DNA from: Sporosarcina luteola
GTDB taxonomy: Bacteria; Bacillota; Bacilli; Bacillales_A; Planococcaceae
Direction of reading: 5' to 3'
Length of the DNA: 64,000 nucleotides
Assembly (NCBI RefSeq): GCF_023715245.1
Contig: NZ_JAMBNV010000001.1
Span: forward strand, 1,736,001 to 1,800,000
The notes under the pieces were generated by a model. That model made no database searches and had not been told where the DNA came from. It was given only the letters and a program-made list of their open reading frames with translations. Of the stretch, positions 31,255 through 40,400 are shown piece after piece (the stretch's first letter is position 1; every line of letters begins with the position of its first letter). The translations under genes were made by a program, and so were the position numbers.

Positions 31255-32703
31255 CTACGAAAGCCTATTCCGGTCAGGAGCTTTCGTAATATAAGGCCTC
31301 GGCGCATCCATCGTCATAGGATAACGGATCAATACACGCTTCATTGCCTCAGGGAAAAACGGAACCGCTGGCCATAAGTATGGTGTTCCCATTGGCTTGA
31401 GGGATGCCAAATAATAAAACAGAATAGCGATGCTCAAGAAAAACCCAGGAGCTCCAAGAATTCCCGTCAAAATAAGTATGAAGATCCTGAACACTTTCGT
31501 TGTAATGCTCAATTCGAACGATGGAATCGCAAATGTGAAGATAGCGCTCACAGCAACGTACAGTATGACTTCTCCAGTAAATAGACCGACATCTATCGCC
31601 ACTTGGCCGATTACAATTGCTGCAACGAGTCCCATGGCAGTCGTCATCGGAGAAGGGGTGTGTATAGCGGCCATCCGTAAGACTTCTATGCCGATGTCTG
31701 CAATTAATAATTGTACGAGAAGAGGGACGGATCCCGGATCATTCGGACCGATATAACTAAGTGAAATCGGTAAGTATTGTTGATATGTAGCAAGTAAATA
31801 CCAAAACGGAAGCAATAATAGACTGAGCGACGCACCAATCAGACGGACCCATCTCACAAACGTACCGATGAACGGTGCTTGCCGATATTCCTCAGCATGT
31901 TGCAAATGATGAAATATGGTCGTTGGTACCAAAATGACTGAAGGGGATGTATCGACTATAATTGCGATATGGCCTTCAAGAAGATGCGCGGCGCAAATAT
32001 CCGGCCGTTCAGTGAAGCGGACGAATGGCATCGGGTGGAATCGTTGCTTAAATAGGAATTCTTCCAATGATTTATCTGTCATTGTCAATCCATCATGTTT
32101 AATTTCATCCAGTCTTTTCCGGATGTAGGAGAGGTGCTCCTCACTGGCAGCCCCTTTCATGAATGTGATGGCGACATCGGTCTTGCCATTCACAGTCGTT
32201 TGGTGCATTTCAAAACGGAGATTTTCCGTCTTTAGTCGCCTTCTGACAAGAGCTGTATTTGTAATGATGTTTTCTGTAAAGCCATCTCTAGATCCGCGGA
32301 TGACTTTTTCAGTGTCCGGCTCTTCAGGTGACCTTCCAGGATAACTTCGGATATCCCCGATGAATACAAAACCATCGGGGAGCACGAAGCCTACCTGTCC
32401 ACTTAATACATTATTGAGCAGTTTCTCTTTCTCATCGACATCCGACAAGGCATAGTAAGGGAAATACGTAAGAAACCACGCTGGATCATCCCTGTTTTCC
32501 TCTTCGGGTTTTAAGCCTTCTTGCATTTCCGTTAGCAACGTCGTCAAAATGTTTCCATCGACAAGTCCGTTAATGTAAAGCAATAATGCAGGCATCCCCC
32601 ATAAATGGACGGTTTTCGCCGTAGCATCGAATGTTTCATTTTCACCGAATTTACTATGGAACCACTCTTCTCCGTCTTTCAAAGATGTAAATAACTTGGC
32701 CAT
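31255..32703 (-). CDS. spoVAF: Stage V sporulation protein AF (GerA-type membrane protein)
   Basis: 482 residues. N-terminal GerA-family cytoplasmic part (LLLYINGLVDGNILTTLLTE, later ENIITNTALVRRRLKTENLR), then several membrane helices at about 290-440 (LSLLLLPFWYLLATYQQYLP, AAIVIGQVAIDVGLFTGEVI). SpoVAF resembles germinant-receptor A subunits and acts with SpoVA in dipicolinic acid handling and germination. It lies between sigF and lysA as in B. subtilis, but spoVAA to spoVAE are absent here. An isolated GerA-like subunit is the alternative name. Confidence 0.88.
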   Translation of the reverse strand: MAKLFTSLKDGEEWFHSKFGENETFDATAKTVHLWGMPALLLYINGLVDGNILTTLLTEMQEGLKPEEENRDDPAWFLTYFPYYALSDVDEKEKLLNNVLSGQVGFVLPDGFVFIGDIRSYPGRSPEEPDTEKVIRGSRDGFTENIITNTALVRRRLKTENLRFEMHQTTVNGKTDVAITFMKGAASEEHLSYIRKRLDEIKHDGLTMTDKSLEEFLFKQRFHPMPFVRFTERPDICAAHLLEGHIAIIVDTSPSVILVPTTIFHHLQHAEEYRQAPFIGTFVRWVRLIGASLSLLLLPFWYLLATYQQYLPISLSYIGPNDPGSVPLLVQLLIADIGIEVLRMAAIHTPSPMTTAMGLVAAIVIGQVAIDVGLFTGEVILYVAVSAIFTFAIPSFELSITTKVFRIFILILTGILGAPGFFLSIAILFYYLASLKPMGTPYLWPAVPFFPEAMKRVLIRYPMTMDAPRPYITKAPDRNRLS

Positions 32704-32717
32704 GTATTATTCCGTCC

Positions 32718-33494
32718 TCACTTTGCTTCACTTTCCTCTGGTTGTGAACTCATCCATGTCTTCAACTGGGCTAATATCTTCTTCTCCAACCTGGAAACTT
32801 GCACTTGCGAAATGCCGATGCGTTCAGCGATGTCACTTTGCGTATAGTCCAAGTAATACCGCATATAAATGATTGTCTGGTCCCGTTTATTGAGCTTGGA
32901 TACAACGTCCCGGAGCGGTATATGATCGAAGAACCTCTCTGAACGGTCATCCCTCAACTGGTCCATCAATGTTAAACTGTCACCTTCATTTTCGTATAGC
33001 TGCTCATGAAGGGATGCGGGATCTCGCAATGCATCCGATGCGAGAATGACTTCATCGATCGATACATCTAACACTTCGGCGATCTCAGAAACGGAAGGCG
33101 ATCTTCCGTGGTTTTTAACGTAGTCGTCCGTCGCGTGACGTATTTTAAAACTCAATTCACGAATCGACCTGCTCACTTTCACCATGCCATCGTCCCGAAG
33201 GAAACGTTGTATTTCCCCTACAATCATCGGTACGGCATACGTGGAAAACTTCACCTCATAGGATAGATCGAATTTATCAATCGATTTCATAAGGCCTATG
33301 CATCCGATTTGGAATAGATCTTCCAGGTCGGCTCCCCGGGATGCAAATCGTTGAACGATTGACCAGACGAGCCTCGTATTCCCTTCAACCATCATTCTTC
33401 TCGCATCTTTATCGCCATCCTGAGATTGCTGGATGAGCACTCTCATTTTCTCCTGTGACAATAGGGCATCTTGTCGCTCAACTGATGTATCCAT
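32718..33494 (-). CDS. sigF: Forespore sigma factor SigF
   Basis: 258 residues of a group 3 sigma-70 protein: region 2 (LEDLFQIGCIGLMKSIDKFD; KFSTYAVPMIVGEIQRFLRD), region 3, and a region 4 helix-turn-helix (YTQSDIAERIGISQVQVSRL). SigF starts the forespore programme after septation and is held by SpoIIAB until SpoIIAA is dephosphorylated. Third gene of the spoIIA operon, 3 bp after spoIIAB. Confidence 0.97.
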   Translation of the reverse strand: MDTSVERQDALLSQEKMRVLIQQSQDGDKDARRMMVEGNTRLVWSIVQRFASRGADLEDLFQIGCIGLMKSIDKFDLSYEVKFSTYAVPMIVGEIQRFLRDDGMVKVSRSIRELSFKIRHATDDYVKNHGRSPSVSEIAEVLDVSIDEVILASDALRDPASLHEQLYENEGDSLTLMDQLRDDRSERFFDHIPLRDVVSKLNKRDQTIIYMRYYLDYTQSDIAERIGISQVQVSRLEKKILAQLKTWMSSQPEESEAK

Positions 33495-33497
33495 CGG

Positions 33498-33944
33498 TCA
33501 CCTCATTCTGCTTGCTTCCGTGACCGGAGAAAACGTTTTCTCGAACCGCACTACCGTTCCATTTCCAAAGGACGATTCTACTGAGAGATTGTCCGAAAAG
33601 CTTTCCATGATCGTAAATCCCATTCCTGATCGTTCCATGAGTGGTTTTGTCGTAAACATTGGCTCCATCGCCTGTTGAACGTCAAAAATTCCTCCACCCT
33701 TATCTTCGACTGTCATCGTCACCTTATTTTCATCAATTACTGCATGGATCGTAACCATGCTTTTTCCATCATTTTCATAACCGTGGATGATGGCATTGGT
33801 GACGGCTTCCGATACGATTGTCTTGAATTCCGATATTTCTTCAAGGGTCGGGTCCAATGGCGTGATAAAACAAGTCATCGCCATCCTCGCCAGCGCTTCA
33901 TTTTCTTCGATTGCAACAAATGATAATGTCATTTCATTTCTCAT
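33498..33944 (-). CDS. spoIIAB: Anti-sigma F factor and kinase SpoIIAB
   Basis: 148 residues from ATG 33944 (MRNEMTLSFV), with GGAGGGG upstream; an upstream in-frame start would overlap spoIIAA more deeply. GHKL ATPase motifs: N box SEAVTNAIIHGYEN, G1 DKGGGI and G2 RSGMGFTIM. It binds SigF and phosphorylates SpoIIAA on serine. Overlaps spoIIAA by 11 bp. Confidence 0.97.
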   Translation of the reverse strand: MRNEMTLSFVAIEENEALARMAMTCFITPLDPTLEEISEFKTIVSEAVTNAIIHGYENDGKSMVTIHAVIDENKVTMTVEDKGGGIFDVQQAMEPMFTTKPLMERSGMGFTIMESFSDNLSVESSFGNGTVVRFEKTFSPVTEASRMR

Positions 33945-34284
33945 GTAAGACCCCTCCGATTTCACCAATTACACTGTCGACCGAGCCATGTCTGATGTTG
34001 GAACCTAAGCCGGAAAAATTGAAGATTTTCTCCATTGTCGGAGACGGGTTCAAGATTAGAGTCTCTCCATTGAACGGTGCCAAATCACGCATCCTGCCAA
34101 GTATAAGCCCGATGCCTGCGCTATCCATGAATCCGAGTCGGCTCAAGTCCCAGATGACCCCTTTCACTTTCCCTGTGAAGATTGAAGATGTGATAGTGGA
34201 ACGGATCCTGTTTGCTTCAAGATTGTCCAACTCCCCTGCTAATGTTACGACCACAATGCTATCAATTTGTTTAATATCAGCCAT
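33934..34284 (-). CDS. spoIIAA: Anti-anti-sigma factor SpoIIAA
   Basis: 116 residues from ATG 34284 (MADIKQIDSI), preferred because AAGGAGGG lies 8 nt upstream. STAS domain with the phosphorylatable serine in LGFMDSAGIGLILGR (Ser about 57). Dephospho-SpoIIAA frees SigF from SpoIIAB. First gene of the operon; dacF, which precedes it in B. subtilis, is missing and replaced by repeat-rich DNA. Confidence 0.97.
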   Translation of the reverse strand: MADIKQIDSIVVVTLAGELDNLEANRIRSTITSSIFTGKVKGVIWDLSRLGFMDSAGIGLILGRMRDLAPFNGETLILNPSPTMEKIFNFSGLGSNIRHGSVDSVIGEIGGVLHEK

Positions 34285-34391
34285 GCTGAATCCCTCCTTC
34301 ATGCAGATTAATTCAACATTGGGCAAGGGAATTCCTTTCACCTGACATAACTAGTCAGTAACTTTGTGTTTTTCCTATCTTTCGACAAAGC

Positions 34392-34417
34392 ATTCTACCT
34401 GAAAAAGTCTATCCATT
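34392..34417 (-). promoter_or_regulatory. Possible SigH promoter of spoIIA
   Basis: The minus strand has an ATGGATA-like -35 and AGAAT -10 separated by about 12-13 nt, near the SigH consensus (RWAGGANNT, HGAAT), about 110 nt before spoIIAA. The B. subtilis operon uses SigH. The match is partial. Confidence 0.35.
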
Positions 34418-34582
34418 TTTAGGACGGTTTACACATGTTAGGAATAAATAGCTCACTTCTCTTTTGAATTGTAGCAATGTTGATTTTCGCTTCGGGCGGA
34501 CGCTTTCTTACCTGTAGTCAAGTGTTTTACTAGTACTTTTCTACTTGAATGAAATAAAAGTGCAGAGTCTTGTCTATATACT

Positions 34583-34790
34583 GTTGCTTTCCGTTCCAGC
34601 GCTCGCTTTCCGCGGGCATGGCTTGAGCCAATCGAACAGCGAAGGGTTCGATTTGCCGTATTTCTGCGCTTTTGCAGAAATTAAGGCATTCTTATTCTGC
34701 TCCTTTAGGGTCGCGAAAGGCATGCGCCCTGCGGGGTCTCAAGGCTCATGCTATTCCCGCAGGAGTCGAGCACCTGCACTACAAGCAACT
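34583..34790. repeat. Intergenic palindromic repeat element
   Basis: An imperfect large palindrome: GCTCGCTTTCCGCGGGCATG and GGCTTGAGCC-like left arm (34601-34629) against GGCTCATGCTATTCCCGCAG and GAGTCGAGC on the right (34743-34771), with TTGCTT/AAGCAA further out. I recall the CCGCGGGC...CCCGCAGGAGTCGAGC signature from intergenic repeats of Bacillales genomes; it looks like a non-coding dispersed repeat. A hairpin (34655-34687) sits inside. No believable gene lies in 34285-35135. Confidence 0.6.
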
Positions 34791-34909
34791 GGTGCCCCTA
34801 CATAAATAAAAATGAATATGCCAAATAGACCCGACAAACAGTTTTTTCGCAAGGTCATATGTGCCAAGGGGCGGCCGGTGAGCCAAACGAATAGAGTAGT
34901 GTTCCATTT

Positions 34910-34944
34910 GCCTTAATTTGTGCGTACTTCGCAGAAATTAAGGC
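34910..34944. repeat. Second copy of the GCCTTAATTT hairpin
   Basis: GCCTTAATTTGTGCG and CGCAGAAATTAAGGC pair around a short loop. A related hairpin is at 34655-34687 inside the larger repeat, and both are preceded by ATTT. No T run follows. The surrounding 34791-35070 shows no gene. Confidence 0.55.
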
Positions 34945-35077
34945 ATCCTGGACCTTCTACTCACAGTGCTGCGTTTGCTCCCCCCCCAGATGCGCCGCCT
35001 TACGCTTCAATCAACGGAAATTCCTATTAGTCAGGAATCCTCTACAGTGATCGTAAAACGCAATCTCACATAAAAAA

Positions 35078-35118
35078 ACTGCCTCGGAAAGTCGATTTAT
35101 CGATCTTTCCGAGGCAGT
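35078..35118 (-). terminator. Terminator after pdp
   Basis: ACTGCCTCGGAAAG/CTTTCCGAGGCAGT, a perfect 14-bp stem, with seven T residues following on the minus strand. Ends the deoB-pdp transcript. Confidence 0.9.
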
Positions 35119-35135
35119 CCTATGTTAAATAAGCA

Positions 35136-36449
35136 TCAACCTGTAATCATTTCGTGGATCAAGGTTGGTTTTGCTTGTGCTTGATCTGAAATGTGGATGT
35201 GTTCTTGAATTAGTTCTATGGATTTTGCAACGTCTTCCCGGTTTGTGTGGATAATGGCAAGCGGTTCGCCAGCTGTTACTTTGTCCCCGATTTTTTTCTT
35301 CAGGACGATGCCGACAGCTAGATCGATGACGTCGTCTTTTGTTGCTCTTCCAGCTCCTAGAAGCATAGCTGCGACTCCGATTTCGTCCGCTTCCATCTTG
35401 GATATCGTTCCTGATTTTGAAGCAGGGACTTCGATTTGGAATTTTGCTGAAGGGAGCAATGATGGATCGTGGACAATCCGGGCGTCTCCGCCTTGTGCTT
35501 CGATCAATTTACCGAATAGATTCAGCGCGGAACCGTCTTTGATGACTGCTTCGAGCATTGCGCGTGCTTCTTCTACGGTTTTCGCCTTCTCGCCGGCAAC
35601 GATCATTTTGCTTCCTAGGACGAGGCAAAGCTCTGTTAAGTCTTCAGGACCCTCGCCTTTCAGTGTATCGATGGCTTCTTTTACTTCAAGCGAGTTTCCA
35701 ATTGCATAACCTAGAGGCTGGCTCATGTCTGAAATGACTGCCATTGTGTTTCTTCCGACTTGGCGGCCGATTGCTACCATGGAATGTGCAAGAGCTTCGG
35801 CATCTTCCAATGTCTTCATGAATGCACCATCGCCTGTTTTTACGTCCAACACGATTGCGTCCGCTCCCGCTGCTATCTTCTTGCTCATGATGGAGCTGGC
35901 AATAAGCGGTATGCTGCTGACCGTTGCTGTTACGTCCCGTAAGGAATACAAGTTTTTGTCAGCAGGCGTCAAATTGCCACTTTGTCCGATGACAGCGACC
36001 TTCAACTCATTCACTTGTTTGACGAACTGCTCCTCTGAAAGCTCGATATGGAATCCTTCGATCGCTTCAAGCTTATCAAGCGTGCCTCCTGTATGTCCAA
36101 GGCCGCGGCCGCTCATTTTTGCAACTGGCACGCCACAAGCTGCCACTAAAGGTGCCAGGATCAATGTAGTCGTATCGCCGACGCCGCCGGTTGAATGTTT
36201 GTCGACCTTCAACCCTTCAATCGCCGACAGATCAATCTGGTCGCCCGATTCAGCCATCGCAATCGTCAGGTGGCCCTGTTCCTCAGGCGTCATGCCTTGA
36301 AAATAGATCGCCATCAATAGGGCGCTCGCTTGATAATCCGGAATGGATCCGTCTGTATAGCCGTTGATGAAAAAAGTGATTTCCTCCTTGGAAAGCATTT
36401 CCCCATCTCTTTTTTTCTCGATGATATCAACCATCCTGAACACAATCAT
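35136..36449 (-). CDS. pdp: Pyrimidine-nucleoside phosphorylase
   Basis: About 437 residues from ATG 36449, which overlaps the deoB stop (TGATG); ATG 36434 ([10 protein letters not shown]) is possible. Signatures: [57 protein letters not shown] and [10 protein letters not shown]. It splits uridine and deoxy/thymidine nucleosides to base and (deoxy)ribose-1-phosphate, the substrate of DeoB encoded just upstream. Nucleoside salvage operon. Confidence 0.95.
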   Translation of the reverse strand: MIVFRMVDIIEKKRDGEMLSKEEITFFINGYTDGSIPDYQASALLMAIYFQGMTPEEQGHLTIAMAESGDQIDLSAIEGLKVDKHSTGGVGDTTTLILAPLVAACGVPVAKMSGRGLGHTGGTLDKLEAIEGFHIELSEEQFVKQVNELKVAVIGQSGNLTPADKNLYSLRDVTATVSSIPLIASSIMSKKIAAGADAIVLDVKTGDGAFMKTLEDAEALAHSMVAIGRQVGRNTMAVISDMSQPLGYAIGNSLEVKEAIDTLKGEGPEDLTELCLVLGSKMIVAGEKAKTVEEARAMLEAVIKDGSALNLFGKLIEAQGGDARIVHDPSLLPSAKFQIEVPASKSGTISKMEADEIGVAAMLLGAGRATKDDVIDLAVGIVLKKKIGDKVTAGEPLAIIHTNREDVAKSIELIQEHIHISDQAQAKPTLIHEMITG

Positions 36450-37642
36450 CACACCTTTTCCGTTAATGAACTTAAAAAGCTTTCTCCGAACTCTGGAGCT
36501 TTCACGTTGAAGTTATCGGCAATCGTTGCACCAATATCTGAAAATGTCTTCCGCAATGGCAATTCGCCTCCACCTTTGATAGCTGGTGAGTACATAAGCA
36601 ATGGAACATACTCTCTTGTATGGTCAGTTCCGCTATGCACTGGATCATTACCATGATCTGCTGTGATGATTAACAAATCATCCTGTTTCAATGACTTGAT
36701 AATTTCCGGTAAGCGCGCATCGAATTCCTGCAATGCGTTACCATAACCGATCGGATCTCTCCGATGCCCAAATAACGCATCAAAATCGACGAGATTTGTA
36801 AAGCTCAAGCCAGTAAATTCGGAATTCATAACCTCGACCAATTTGTCGACGCCGTCCATATTGCTTATCGTCCGAACTGCTTCTGTTACACCATCGCCAT
36901 TGAAGATATCGGAAATTTTTCCGACGGCAATGACTGCTTTCCCAGCGTCCTTCAGTTCAGTCATGACCGTTCTTCCGAATGGCTTCAATGCATAGTCATG
37001 ACGATTTGTCGTACGGGTGAAATTTCCAGGTTCTCCGACAAACGGTCTTGCGATGACGCGGCCAACTAGGAATTCAGGATCCAACGTTAGTTCACGGGCA
37101 ATTTCACAAATGCGATACTGCTCTTCAATCGGAATGATCCCTTCATGAGCTGCAATTTGCAATACTGGATCTGCGGATGTATAGACGATGATCGCGCCTG
37201 TTTCCATATGTTCCGGACCTAGCTCATCAATGATTCCCGTGCCGCTCGCCGGTTTATTGCCAATCACTTTTCTCCCTGTCCGTTTTTCGAGCTCATCGAT
37301 AAGCTCTTGAGGGAATCCATTCGGGTAGACTTTGAAAGGCTTAGTTATGTTCAAGCCCATCATTTCCCAATGGCCTGTCATCGTGTCTTTACCTACGGAC
37401 GCTTCCTGCATCATTCCATAAATGCCGACCGGATTAGCTTCAACCGCAATGCCTTTGATTTCCTTGATGTTCGAAAGGCCAAGCCGCCCCATATTCGGCA
37501 TTTTCAATCCGCCCATTTCTTCACCAATATGGCCAAGCGTATCTGCGCCTTGATCTCCGAATAAATGAGCGTCTGGCGATTCACCAATTCCAACAGAATC
37601 CAGAACGATCAAATGTATGCGTTTAAATTTCGTTTCTTCCAT
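36449..37642 (-). CDS. deoB: Phosphopentomutase
   Basis: 397 residues from ATG 37642 ([20 protein letters not shown]), with GGAGG 8 nt upstream. Alkaline-phosphatase fold with two metal clusters: [11 protein letters not shown], the nucleophile Thr in [13 protein letters not shown], and [10 protein letters not shown]. Interconverts (deoxy)ribose-1- and -5-phosphate. Coupled to pdp by overlapping stop and start. Confidence 0.96.
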   Translation of the reverse strand: MEETKFKRIHLIVLDSVGIGESPDAHLFGDQGADTLGHIGEEMGGLKMPNMGRLGLSNIKEIKGIAVEANPVGIYGMMQEASVGKDTMTGHWEMMGLNITKPFKVYPNGFPQELIDELEKRTGRKVIGNKPASGTGIIDELGPEHMETGAIIVYTSADPVLQIAAHEGIIPIEEQYRICEIARELTLDPEFLVGRVIARPFVGEPGNFTRTTNRHDYALKPFGRTVMTELKDAGKAVIAVGKISDIFNGDGVTEAVRTISNMDGVDKLVEVMNSEFTGLSFTNLVDFDALFGHRRDPIGYGNALQEFDARLPEIIKSLKQDDLLIITADHGNDPVHSGTDHTREYVPLLMYSPAIKGGGELPLRKTFSDIGATIADNFNVKAPEFGESFLSSLTEKV

Positions 37643-37688
37643 ATCCAAACCTCCAGTAGTCATATTTCCCAAAAAGTCCACCATGTTT

Positions 37689-38588
37689 TCAAGCACGCGG
37701 ATGGAACTTCACATAAACATCTTTTAATCTCGCTTTGCTGACGTGCGTATAAATCTGTGTCGTTGAGATGTCGGCATGTCCCAGCATTTCTTGGACAGCA
37801 CGTATATCCGCCCCATTCTCAATGAGATGGGTCGCAAAAGAATGACGCAAAATATGAGGAGTCAGTACTTTTTGTATACCTGCTTCCATTGCATATCCTT
37901 TAATTATTTTCCAACATCCTTGCCGAGTCAAGCGACTCCCTCTCATGTTGACAAAAAGTGCATCTGTCCCTTTCGTTTTGGCGATGAATATAGGACGTGC
38001 TTCATGTATGTAAGTTGTACAGGCTTTCATCGCACCGCCGCCCAGCGGGATAATCCTTTCCTTTCCGCCTTTTCCGAAAACACGTACAAATCCCATGGAA
38101 ATGTGAATATCGTCCACGTCCAAACCGATCAGCTCACTGACACGCATTCCGGATCCATAAAGCAATTCAAGTAGTGCAATGTCCCTTATCCCTTGTGGCT
38201 TGCTGCTTTCCGGCATGGAAATCAGTTTGTCCACTTCTTTCACGGAAAGGACTGAGGGTAGCTTTTGTTCAAGCTTTGGCATTTCCAAATGGACTGTCGG
38301 GTCTTTCGTTGTTACTTTCTCCCGTAAAAGGAACTGATGAAACGAACGAATTGAAGAGATATGCCTCGCAACGGTCCTTGACGATTTCCCTAGCTCTTTC
38401 ATGCTATTCAAATAGTGCAGAATCGCGGAACGGTCAATGTCATCAACCGAGCCGACACCTGCCTTTTCCAGTTGAAGGAGATAATCGGAAAGGTCTCTTT
38501 TATAGGAAGTGACCGTGTTTTGAGACAGCTGCCGTTCCACTTTTAGAAAATGGATGTAATCTTCCAATCCAAACTTAGCATCCTCCAT
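37689..38588 (-). CDS. xerD: Chromosome dimer resolvase XerD
   Basis: 299 residues from ATG 38588 ([11 protein letters not shown]), with GGAGGAG upstream. SAM-like N-terminal domain about 5-90 and a catalytic domain with Arg in [13 protein letters not shown], Lys in [38 protein letters not shown] (His and Tyr). With XerC it acts at dif. It lies between fur and deoB as in B. subtilis (ripX), which separates it from element integrases. Confidence 0.95.
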   Translation of the reverse strand: MEDAKFGLEDYIHFLKVERQLSQNTVTSYKRDLSDYLLQLEKAGVGSVDDIDRSAILHYLNSMKELGKSSRTVARHISSIRSFHQFLLREKVTTKDPTVHLEMPKLEQKLPSVLSVKEVDKLISMPESSKPQGIRDIALLELLYGSGMRVSELIGLDVDDIHISMGFVRVFGKGGKERIIPLGGGAMKACTTYIHEARPIFIAKTKGTDALFVNMRGSRLTRQGCWKIIKGYAMEAGIQKVLTPHILRHSFATHLIENGADIRAVQEMLGHADISTTQIYTHVSKARLKDVYVKFHPRA

Positions 38589-38639
38589 GCAAATCACTCC
38601 TCCAATGACAAAAAGGGACAGCTTCGCGCCATCCCCATT

Positions 38640-39098
38640 TCACTTTTTACTGTCATTTCCCGCGGATTTGCAACTTTCGCAAACTCCGTGGAAGGTCAAC
38701 CAATGGTCTTTTACATTAAATCCATATCGGCTTTCGACAATCTTCTCGACATCGCCTAATAGATCTTCCTGTATTTCAGCGACTTTTCCACATTCAATGC
38801 AAATGAGATGATGGTGAAAACGTGATGCCCCTTCCTGACGTAAATCATAACGGGAGACGCCATCACCAAAATTAATCTTGTCGACAATCTTCAGCTCCGT
38901 CAGCAGCTCCAATGTCCGGTAGACAGTGGCAAGGCCGATTTCCGGTGCCTTCTCTTTGACAAGTAAAAAAACATCTTCAGCACTTAAATGATCTTCTTCA
39001 TTCTCAAGAAGGACCAAGACCGTAGCTTCCCGCTGAGGCGTCAACTTATAGCTGGCCCCATGCAATTGCTTTTTGATCCGTTCAATCCGGCTCTCCAT
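38640..39098 (-). CDS. fur: Ferric uptake regulator Fur
   Basis: 152 residues. A winged helix about 15-85 (YKLTPQREATVLVLLENEED, LATVYRTLELLTELKIVDKI) and a metal/dimer domain with HHHLICIECGKVAEI and a distal CESC. Upstream gene context (before xerD) matches B. subtilis fur. It represses iron-uptake genes when Fe(II) is bound. PerR or Zur are alternatives by sequence alone, but gene order favours Fur. Confidence 0.92.
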   Translation of the reverse strand: MESRIERIKKQLHGASYKLTPQREATVLVLLENEEDHLSAEDVFLLVKEKAPEIGLATVYRTLELLTELKIVDKINFGDGVSRYDLRQEGASRFHHHLICIECGKVAEIQEDLLGDVEKIVESRYGFNVKDHWLTFHGVCESCKSAGNDSKK

Positions 39099-39183
39099 AT
39101 GACGCCCCCCTCAACACTGAGACCATTATATCAAAGAGGCGATCTTTGTTACAACAGAAAGGAAATAGTAGACTTCCAATCGG

Positions 39184-39696
39184 TTAGCGAACTAGAAAAT
39201 GAAAGATCGTAATCTCTACTAAAAAAATGAAGAATGCCATTCCCGCCAACACGGGAACCCCTTGTAAATTCCGCGCTTTCCTCGATACTCTGTTGAAATA
39301 AGGAGGGCTCAAAACAACACAATAAATCAGGAATAGCAGACAAGAAATAAATTGGAAAGGGAACCACCAAATTGTGTATTGCCATATTTTCATTCCCGAA
39401 TAAAGGAGAAAGGACGATGACAATCCGAATATAACACATTTGATTGCACCAAAAAATAATATGGCATGTCTTGTTTTGCTATTCACAGATAGAAGGAATG
39501 TCACTACAAAAAATAACAGCAATGTTATAAAGGGTCTCCATGCGGACCCATCGGAAGTTGAAATAACTCGTGGATCGAAAAAGCCGATCCATCTTTCGGA
39601 TGCTTCTATTGGGATTTCCCTGAACAACAATGCCCCGCCGATATATCCGACGGCTAGTATGATAAATAGATGGATAAAAGATAAGGAACGGACCAT
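39184..39696 (-). CDS. Integral membrane protein in the spoIIM position, SpoIIM-like
   Basis: 170 residues from ATG 39696 (MVRSLSFIHLF), with GGAGGTG 6 nt upstream. Five predicted transmembrane helices. GGALLFREIPIEASERWIGF near the N-terminus and FGAIKCVIFGLSSSFLLYSG in the middle resemble the corresponding SpoIIM segments, and the gene lies between fur and nudF where B. subtilis has spoIIM. It is shorter than SpoIIM (about 214) and strongly diverged. SpoIIM works with SpoIID/SpoIIP in engulfment; the assignment here is tentative. Confidence 0.5.
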   Translation of the reverse strand: MVRSLSFIHLFIILAVGYIGGALLFREIPIEASERWIGFFDPRVISTSDGSAWRPFITLLLFFVVTFLLSVNSKTRHAILFFGAIKCVIFGLSSSFLLYSGMKIWQYTIWWFPFQFISCLLFLIYCVVLSPPYFNRVSRKARNLQGVPVLAGMAFFIFLVEITIFHFLVR

Positions 39697-39750
39697 AGGC
39701 TTCACCTCCGCATCGTTTCTATAACGTATGCTTGTCCGTTCCAAAATAGC

Positions 39751-40296
39751 TCAATTATTTAAAAGTCTTTTTGCGTGAAGGATCGCGAAAGCTGTTTTGG
39801 CGTCGAAAATCCGTTGATCCAGCACCATCTCTTCCGCTTCTTCGATCGTACATTCTATTAGCTCAATGAACTCGTCTTCATCCCCTGCAGCAGGCTTGTC
39901 TATTGTATATAGTTCTTGCGCTACGAAAATATGAATGATTTCGTTTGCAAATCCGGGAGATGTTGCGAATGATTGTAGGTATTCAAATTGATTAGCTCCG
40001 TAGCCGGTCTCTTCTTCCAATTCACGAAGCGCTGTGACCCTGATATCTTCTCCAGGCTCGATCTTTCCGGCTGGAATTTCAATGATGGATCGATTTAATG
40101 CCTTTCGATATTGCTCGACAAGAACCATTTTTTCCTCATCGGTGATGGCGATGATGGCAACGGCACCTGGATGATCGATGAGCTCCCTTTTCGCCCGCTT
40201 GCCGTCGGGTAGTTCGACTTCGTCTACACGAAGGGAAATGATTTTTCCTTCAAATATTCTTTCGGATGCAACAGTCTTTTCTTCAAAACGATTCAT
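39751..40296 (-). CDS. nudF: ADP-ribose pyrophosphatase NudF
   Basis: 181 residues with a complete Nudix box at about 77-99 (GKIEPGEDIRVTALRELEEE followed by TG). The N-terminal strand part FEGKIISLRVDEVELPDGKR and the later FATSPGFANEIIHIFVAQEL are typical of ADP-ribose-type Nudix enzymes (E. coli YqiE, B. subtilis NudF). Hydrolyses ADP-ribose to AMP and ribose-5-phosphate. Divergent from the yqkF-like gene. Confidence 0.92.
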   Translation of the reverse strand: MNRFEEKTVASERIFEGKIISLRVDEVELPDGKRAKRELIDHPGAVAIIAITDEEKMVLVEQYRKALNRSIIEIPAGKIEPGEDIRVTALRELEEETGYGANQFEYLQSFATSPGFANEIIHIFVAQELYTIDKPAAGDEDEFIELIECTIEEAEEMVLDQRIFDAKTAFAILHAKRLLNN

Positions 40297-40400
40297 TACG
40301 TCACTCTCCTTTTATCAACTTAAGCAACAAACTTTCCCTATTAACTTCTACATTGTACAGTTTATTTAAAGTAGATGAAAACAATTACGGAGGTGCGCCA

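Noticed and set aside
34545-34805. 86-residue open frame on the plus strand
   Set aside because: It runs through the palindromic repeat and the GCC...GGC hairpin, has no ribosome site and no protein-like composition.
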